NCBI RefSeq assembly: GCF_900088825.1
Contig: NZ_LT592171.1
Coordinates: forward strand, 1,707,635 to 1,771,634
Origin: Thiomonas delicata
GTDB lineage: Bacteria > Pseudomonadota > Gammaproteobacteria > Burkholderiales > Burkholderiaceae_C
DNA length: 64,000 nucleotides
Reading direction: 5' to 3'
Shown: piece by piece, positions 58,572-64,000 of the stretch
Numbering within the stretch: the first letter of the stretch is position 1
How the letters are laid out: each line of letters begins with the position of its first letter
Made by a program: the position numbers and the translations under genes
The notes under the pieces: generated by a model
What the model was told of the DNA's origin: nothing
The model's input: the letters and a program-made list of their open reading frames with translations, nothing else
The model's database searches: none

Positions 58572-59606
58572 TCAGGGTTTCGCCTTTGGTGAATCTGGCT
58601 TGAGTTCGTCATGGCCGCCGAATTCATGCCGCATGGAGGACAACACGCGGTTGGCGAAATCGGCTTGATCGCGCGAACTGAAACGGGCGTAGAGCGCGGC
58701 ACTCAGCACCGGCGATGGCACTGCTTCATCAATGGCGGCCTGGATCGTCCAGCGACCTTCGCCGGAGTCGGAGACACGGCCCTCAAAGCTGCGCAAGGCA
58801 GGATCGGCGGCCAACGCCGTGGCGGTGAGATCAAGCAGCCACGATCCAATCACACTGCCCCGCCGCCAGGCTTCGGTGATCTCGGGCAGGTTCATGTCGA
58901 ACTGGTACATGGCGGGATCGCGCAGCGGGGTGGTTTCGGCGTTGACAGCGTCGGTCCGTTTCCCCACGTTGGCATTGCGCAAAATATTCAGCCCCTCGGC
59001 ATACGCGGCCATGATGCCGTACTCAATGCCGTTGTGAACCATCTTGACGAAATGCCCCGCACCATGCGGCCCGCAGTGCAAATAGCCCTGATCGGCGCTG
59101 CCCGCATCTGCGCGGCGCCCTGGCGTCGGCACGGCAGTGCCCGCGCCGGGGGCCAGGGCGACGAACAAGGGATCAAGGTGTTTGACGGTCGCCGTCTCTC
59201 CACCAATCATCAGGCAATAACCGCGCTCCAAACCGGCGACGCCGCCACTGGTGCCGACGTCGACATAGTGCAGACCCCGCGCATGCACGGTGCTTGCGCG
59301 GCGGATGTCGTCACGGTAGTAGGAGTTACCGCCGTCGATGACGATGTCGTGCTTGTCGAGCAGCGGGGTCAGCTCTGCCAGCGTGTCGTCAACCGCGGCT
59401 GCGGGCACCATCAGCCAGATGGTCCGCGGCTTGGCCAGCGCCTTGACCAACTGCGGCAGAGTCTTTGCGCCCTCAGCGCCCTCCCCCTCCAGTGACGCAA
59501 TGGCGGCTGCCTGTGTGTCGTGGACGACGCAGTCGTGGCCCCCGCGCATAAGCCGGCGCGTCATGTTGGCGCCCATGCGTCCCAGTCCAATCATGCCGAT
59601 TTGCAT
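58572..59606 (-). CDS. gnd: 6-phosphogluconate dehydrogenase, decarboxylating (short type)
   Basis: A 344-residue enzyme of the short, usually NAD+-preferring 6PGDH type (about 300-340 residues, unlike the 468-residue E. coli Gnd). Features are [13 protein letters not shown] (nucleotide fold), [34 protein letters not shown] and [21 protein letters not shown] with the catalytic Lys. It yields ribulose-5-phosphate and CO2. AAGGAG lies 8 nt before the ATG. It follows the GH94 gene by 14 bp. Cofactor preference, which decides whether NADPH or NADH is made here, is not certain. Confidence 0.93.
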   Translation of the reverse strand: MQIGMIGLGRMGANMTRRLMRGGHDCVVHDTQAAAIASLEGEGAEGAKTLPQLVKALAKPRTIWLMVPAAAVDDTLAELTPLLDKHDIVIDGGNSYYRDDIRRASTVHARGLHYVDVGTSGGVAGLERGYCLMIGGETATVKHLDPLFVALAPGAGTAVPTPGRRADAGSADQGYLHCGPHGAGHFVKMVHNGIEYGIMAAYAEGLNILRNANVGKRTDAVNAETTPLRDPAMYQFDMNLPEITEAWRRGSVIGSWLLDLTATALAADPALRSFEGRVSDSGEGRWTIQAAIDEAVPSPVLSAALYARFSSRDQADFANRVLSSMRHEFGGHDELKPDSPKAKP

Positions 59607-59620
59607 GGTGATGCTCCTTG

Positions 59621-62600
59621 TTAGTGGGGTTCTTGTTGCGTTGGACATTGCACGCTGACACGGTGTTCCAGGCCATCATCAAGCAATGCAAGGACGGCTC
59701 CGGGTCGATCAACCCCGTCGATGGACCACCTAGGCTCGCCTTCGATCGCAGCCGATTTCTGCACCGTGATGTGATAGGTGGTTTTCAGGTAGCGGTAATG
59801 CACCTGGAATGAAGTCCAGCTTTGCGGCATGCAGGGAATGAAACGGAGCTGATCGCCCACGCGTTTCAGACCGAGCAGCGATTCAAGGATGAAGCGGTAC
59901 ATCCAACCGGCCGAACCCGTGTACCAAGTCCAGCCGCCACGCCCGATGTGGGGTGCATAGGCATAGACATCGGAGGCCATGACATAGGGTTCTGTTTTGT
60001 AGACCGCAATGGCCTCTGGCGAGTTGGCATGCTGAATTGGATTGAGCATGTTGAACAGCTCCCAGGCCCGCGCGGCATCACCAAGCGCAGCGAATGCCAT
60101 GGCCGTCCAGACGGCGCCATGGGTGTACTGGCCACCGTTCTCACGCACTCCGCTGACATAGCCCTGGATGTAGCCTGGGCTCGGATCAGAGTGATTGAAG
60201 GGCGGAGCCAGCAGCTCGATCAATGCGGCGTCGCGGCGCACGAGCCGGGTATCGACAGCGTGCATGGCGCAACGTCCGCGCGTTGTTTCAGCTGCGCCAG
60301 ACAACACGGCCCAGCTCTGCGCGATGGAGTCGATCTGACATTCGGTATTGCTCGACGTGCCAAGCGGTGAGCCGTCATCGAACCAGCCACGGCGGTACCA
60401 GTCTCCGTCCCAGCCGTGTTGTTCGATCGCGTTGCGCAGACGCTTGGCCTCACCTTCGCAATGGTTGGCGAACTTGGCATCACCACGTTGCCGTGCCACA
60501 TCACGGAACTGCGAGAGCACGGTGTACAGGAAAAAACCGAGCCAGACACTTTCGCCTTTTCCACCCACGCCCACCAGATTCATGCCATCGTTCCAGTCAC
60601 CCGAGCCCATGAGCGGCAAGCCATGCTCTCCAAAGCGCAAACCATGCTCGATGGCACGCACGCAATGCGTGTACAGACTTGCCTTTTGCTCGGACCTTGT
60701 GGGCAATGCGTAGTCGGACACCGCATCGGGCTTGAGGACCGCGCCCTCGAGGAAGGGCACGACGACATCCAGAACACCGTGGTCACCCGTGACTTCGACA
60801 TAGCGGCATGTCGCCAGTGGGAGCCAAAGGGCATCATCCGAGCAGCGCGTGCGGATGCCGCGGCCTCCAGGGGGATGCCACCAGTGCTGAACATCGCCTT
60901 CGGGAAACTGCCGGGACGCACAGCGCAGCAAGTGTTCGCGCACCAAGTCCGGCGTGGCATGAACCAAGGCCATCACGTCCTGCAATTGATCACGAAAACC
61001 GAAGGCGCCACTGGACTGATAAAACGCGGTGCGCGCCCAGAGCCGACAAGCAAGCACCTGATAGACCAACCAGCCGTTGGCCAGGACATTCAGCGCAGGG
61101 TCTGGTGTTTCCACCTGCACGACGCCTAGCGTCTGCGTCCAGAACCGCGTCACCGCATCGAGCGCCTCTTGCGCTGCGGCGGCCCCACGCCAACGCTGCA
61201 CAAGACTGCTGGCAGCCGCATCACTCTCGGCCGCACCGAGTCGGAAAATAAGTTCGCAGGTTTGCCCCGCCGCCAATGTCTGCGGCACACGGATGGCCGC
61301 GCAGGGGTCGAGCGCGAAGCCGACAGCTCCGCAAAGCAGCGGCTCTGACATTGCAGCGGGATTGCATAGCGTGCCGTTGCGCCCGAGAAAAGCCAGGCGG
61401 TCACCACACACGCTGGCTTTGGCGATGCCGTCAACATCCAGAAATGCAACCCGGCCCGCGAAGTCGGTGTTGTAGGCGTTGCGGGCGAATATCGCGCCGC
61501 TGCCGGTATCGATCGCAGTTCCCACAAACATACTGGTCTTCGCGTGCTCATCGCCCAGCACCCACTCGACATAGGCGGTCACCGAAAGCCGGCGCACCAC
61601 GGTCGTTGTGTTGTGCAGCTTCAGCACGGCGAATTTGATTTGTGCATCAATGGCCACATACACACTGAGTTCCGATTCGATGCCGTGTTCGCTGTGCTCA
61701 AACACGCTGTAGCCGAAGCCGTGCCGTGTCACATAAGGTGAAGCGCCAGGCGTGGGTAGCAGCGTGGGCGACCAAAACTTGCCACTGTCTTCGTCGCGGA
61801 TGTAATACGCCTCGGTGTTGGCGTCCCCGACAGGATCGTTCGACCACGGGGTGAGGCGATGGGTCTGTGCGTTCTCGCTCCAGGTGTTTGCGCTCCCGCT
61901 CTCAGAAATGAGACTGCCGAATGACGGATTGGCCAACACATTGATCCAGGGCGCTGGCGTCATCTGCTCCGGCATGATCGTGATCACGTATTCGCGCCCA
62001 TCCGGGCTGAATCCGCCCAAGCCGCAGTCCACCAGCAACTCGCGCGCCGTCACCTGCAAGGACTCTGTCGCGTTGTCGGCGTTGCCCGCATGGCGATCTG
62101 CAGCGACTGGCGACGGAACTTCGGTCGCACGTCGGCTGGCGAGTTGTTGCGACAAGGAGCCTTCGCCATCGTGCATGACGATGCGCGATGCCGTTTGCAG
62201 AAGAATGTGGTCTGATAACGCCACCTTGTCGCCGTCGAGCACCCATAGCCCACCCGGTTGATTCATCAATTCAGCTGTATTGCAGGCCTTGCTCGCATTT
62301 CGGAGCAGCGCCTGCAGGTCGGCCAGGCTCGCGGCGTGGCCCTCACCTTCAGACAGAAAGAGCGTATCGACCTTCAGGCCATGGCTTCGCCAAAACGCAT
62401 GTGCCTGGACGAACGCCCGGACTACATCACCATCAGCCGGGCATTTCACCTGCAATAGTGCGATCGGTAAATCGCCAGAAATCGAATACGCCCATAATGC
62501 CGATTGCCCCTGATTGTTGTGCGCGATAATGTCCGGGTCAGCGCGCATGGATGCGTTGGCGTAAATCAGGGAGCTGGCAAGTTCCGCATACAACTGCGCC

Positions 62601-63610
62601 TCGGTTTGGCTTGCACCCAGCCGATGCAGGGTTTCTTGCCCACGCTTTGCCGCATCCACCAGAATTTGGTCAGCGGCGGCACCACTTTGATAGCGCTCGA
62701 TGCTTTGCAGGCAGGCATCGCGTGTTGGCATCACGCCGCAGAGCCAACGCACGACCACGGTTTCACCAGGTTCAAGCTCAATCGGATAACGAATCGACAC
62801 GGCCGCATCAAGCACCGCGCCAGAGCGTCCGGAGAGCGTTGCACCAGGGTCCATGGCTTGCGGATGCTCCACAGTCCGTCCACGTCCGATGAAATCCGCG
62901 CGATCCGTGTTGTAAGACAGATTCCCCAACGCCGGTTTCGATGCCTGTAGCAGGTGAAACGTCGAGGCTGGCTGGTCCTTAGCGCCGCTCACCCGGCGGG
63001 CGCACAAGATGGCCTGCTGTGCGGGCAATATCTCCGTTTCCACAAACAGCTTTTCAAATGCAGGATGTGCGGAATCGGCAGCATGCGACGTCAGCACGAT
63101 TTCCGCATAACTTGTGATTTCAATCGCCCTCTTGTCGAGGGATTGGTTGCTGATGCTGATTCTGCGGAGATCGACGTCATCGAACGGCGAGACAGCAATT
63201 TCCGTTTCGATGCTTATGCCGTAATCAAGACGTCGAATGAGCGCCTGCCCTTCCGAGAACACCGTCTCGTAGACATCCCCCTGTTTTAAAGTCGGTTGAT
63301 ATGTCGTCGACCAGACCTTCCCACTCGAGAGATCGCGGATATAGCAAAACGATCCCCAGTTATTGCAGGTCGCATCGTCACGCCAGCGCGTAACAGAAAT
63401 ATCTTTCCAGCGGCTGTAACCACCACCAGCGCTTGTGAACATGATGTGGTATTCATCATTCGACAGCAAATGCACGTCCGGGTGCAAATGACTCAAATCA
63501 TGGAATGAATCTATTCTGGTAGTTCGAGGCATTCCGACTAACTGCCCCAATATGGCCTTATTGCGCATTATTGAAATACTTGCATCGAGAGCATTGCATC
63601 TTGTTGACAT
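59621..63610 (-). CDS. GH94 family glucan phosphorylase-like protein (NdvB C-terminal-half homologue)
   Basis: A 1,329-residue protein resembling the C-terminal half of cyclic beta-1,2-glucan synthase (NdvB/ChvB) without its GT84 synthase part. Two GH94-type beta-sandwich modules are seen (about residues 25-300, with HIMFTSAGGGYSRWKD; and about 595-850), then an (alpha/alpha)6 catalytic domain. The catalytic acid is in GSGDWNDGMN near residue 1,000, and a phosphate-site-like TSSNTECQIDSIAQSW follows. No signal peptide or membrane helix, so cytosolic. GH94 enzymes phosphorolyse beta-glucosides, which would release glucose-1-phosphate for pgm. ATG at 63610 has AAGGA upstream; a TTG at 63628 is rejected. 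First gene of the operon. Confidence 0.85.
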   Translation of the reverse strand: MSTRCNALDASISIMRNKAILGQLVGMPRTTRIDSFHDLSHLHPDVHLLSNDEYHIMFTSAGGGYSRWKDISVTRWRDDATCNNWGSFCYIRDLSSGKVWSTTYQPTLKQGDVYETVFSEGQALIRRLDYGISIETEIAVSPFDDVDLRRISISNQSLDKRAIEITSYAEIVLTSHAADSAHPAFEKLFVETEILPAQQAILCARRVSGAKDQPASTFHLLQASKPALGNLSYNTDRADFIGRGRTVEHPQAMDPGATLSGRSGAVLDAAVSIRYPIELEPGETVVVRWLCGVMPTRDACLQSIERYQSGAAADQILVDAAKRGQETLHRLGASQTEAQLYAELASSLIYANASMRADPDIIAHNNQGQSALWAYSISGDLPIALLQVKCPADGDVVRAFVQAHAFWRSHGLKVDTLFLSEGEGHAASLADLQALLRNASKACNTAELMNQPGGLWVLDGDKVALSDHILLQTASRIVMHDGEGSLSQQLASRRATEVPSPVAADRHAGNADNATESLQVTARELLVDCGLGGFSPDGREYVITIMPEQMTPAPWINVLANPSFGSLISESGSANTWSENAQTHRLTPWSNDPVGDANTEAYYIRDEDSGKFWSPTLLPTPGASPYVTRHGFGYSVFEHSEHGIESELSVYVAIDAQIKFAVLKLHNTTTVVRRLSVTAYVEWVLGDEHAKTSMFVGTAIDTGSGAIFARNAYNTDFAGRVAFLDVDGIAKASVCGDRLAFLGRNGTLCNPAAMSEPLLCGAVGFALDPCAAIRVPQTLAAGQTCELIFRLGAAESDAAASSLVQRWRGAAAAQEALDAVTRFWTQTLGVVQVETPDPALNVLANGWLVYQVLACRLWARTAFYQSSGAFGFRDQLQDVMALVHATPDLVREHLLRCASRQFPEGDVQHWWHPPGGRGIRTRCSDDALWLPLATCRYVEVTGDHGVLDVVVPFLEGAVLKPDAVSDYALPTRSEQKASLYTHCVRAIEHGLRFGEHGLPLMGSGDWNDGMNLVGVGGKGESVWLGFFLYTVLSQFRDVARQRGDAKFANHCEGEAKRLRNAIEQHGWDGDWYRRGWFDDGSPLGTSSNTECQIDSIAQSWAVLSGAAETTRGRCAMHAVDTRLVRRDAALIELLAPPFNHSDPSPGYIQGYVSGVRENGGQYTHGAVWTAMAFAALGDAARAWELFNMLNPIQHANSPEAIAVYKTEPYVMASDVYAYAPHIGRGGWTWYTGSAGWMYRFILESLLGLKRVGDQLRFIPCMPQSWTSFQVHYRYLKTTYHITVQKSAAIEGEPRWSIDGVDRPGAVLALLDDGLEHRVSVQCPTQQEPH

Positions 63611-64000
63611 TATTCCTTGGTCGCCCAATCATAAAATATGAACTACAAACAAAATAAATTAATTTCACCTAGTTTTTGTTTATTTTACCCAAACGGCCCG
63701 ACCTGATAGAGTGACCAGATGGTTAATCCGCGATTAATAAAATACGACAGCGCAGTTGCTGGGACAGTACGCCACCGCACACAAAACATATTTCTTTACA
63801 CATATCACCATTTGGATCCGCCTCGGAATTCGAACCGTTCGATATCAAAGATTCCCGGCATGAACGGCCCCATCAAGGCGCTCTACCAAGCCGTTGAAGA
63901 ACCCGATGGACGCCCCCACTCCCGTTTTCGGAATCGCATGATGGCGCTCACCCGCTGCTCAATTTCTGGGCAGGGAGCCAGATTCCGGCCAGAATTGACA
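63611..64000. other. AT-rich promoter region of the glucan/pentose operon
   Basis: About 390 bp without a supported gene. The first 170 bp next to the GH94 start are strongly AT-rich, in contrast to the operon. A dyad TTAATC-CGC-GATTAA (63723-63737) could bind a regulator. A plus-strand frame opening at 63860 runs off the window end with 47 codons and no recognisable product. Confidence 0.45.

Noticed and set aside
63860..64000. Plus-strand frame running off the right end of the window
   Set aside because: No ribosome site or recognisable motif in 47 codons; cannot be judged without the sequence beyond the window.

Overview
The window is GC-rich chromosomal DNA with the gene content of a beta-proteobacterium, most likely Burkholderiales: a class I fumarase, a ba3-type (B-family) oxidase, NsrR/NnrS/truncated haemoglobin, CbpA/CbpM, a CueR-CopA pair and a long metabolic operon. 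A facultatively chemolithotrophic, metal-exposed genus such as Thiomonas would fit, but no rRNA is present to prove it. The last third is less GC-rich in places and carries insertion sequences, so it looks like accessory DNA beside core chromosome.

Layout. 1-5.7 kb (+): UPF0114 membrane protein, fumarase, glutamate racemase, diguanylate cyclase. 5.7-14.8 kb (-): FtsH, then a respiratory block (CtaG-like, SCO, ba3 subunits I and II, a subunit IIa-like peptide, DUF2214) and a nitric-oxide block (7Fe ferredoxin, NnrS, truncated haemoglobin, NsrR-like Rrf2 regulator) with a perfect operator-like dyad. 14.9-18.1 kb (+): threonine aldolase, serine deaminase, an unknown secreted protein. 18.1-22.9 kb (-): acyltransferase-like membrane protein and PurL. 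23-26.6 kb (+): Map and GlnD. 26.7-33.5 kb: CbpM/CbpA, a patatin, a small DNA-binding-like protein behind three tandem 9-bp repeats, tRNA-Arg(TCT), and a CueR-CopA copper operon whose CopA carries a CopZ-like domain fused at its C-terminus.

33.8-41.7 kb is an IS-built accessory segment: two apparently identical 1,315-bp IS3-family copies in the same orientation flank an IS5-family transposase, a BON-domain protein, a tiny predicted lipoprotein, a transposase fragment, an FAD disulfide-oxidoreductase-like enzyme and a low-complexity ORF. One IS copy truncates a DUF302 gene. 42-45.3 kb holds three metal-transport genes (CDF, VIT1/CCC1, NRAMP-like).

45.9-63.6 kb (-) is the most striking part. 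It is an eleven-gene, almost gapless operon (six 4-bp ATGA overlaps in a row) encoding a GH94 NdvB-like phosphorylase, 6-phosphogluconate dehydrogenase, glucose-6-phosphate dehydrogenase, a HAD hydrolase, transaldolase, phosphoglucose isomerase, a DUF2090 aldolase, transketolase, phosphoglucomutase, a glycoamylase-domain (GH144-like) protein and a pyridine-nucleotide oxidoreductase that has lost one active-site cysteine. Read as a pathway, an intracellular beta-glucan would be cut and phosphorolysed to glucose-1-phosphate, converted to glucose-6-phosphate and cycled through the oxidative pentose phosphate pathway to make NADPH. That self-contained glucan-to-NADPH module is the best candidate for an undescribed system here; the substrate and purpose are inferred, not shown.
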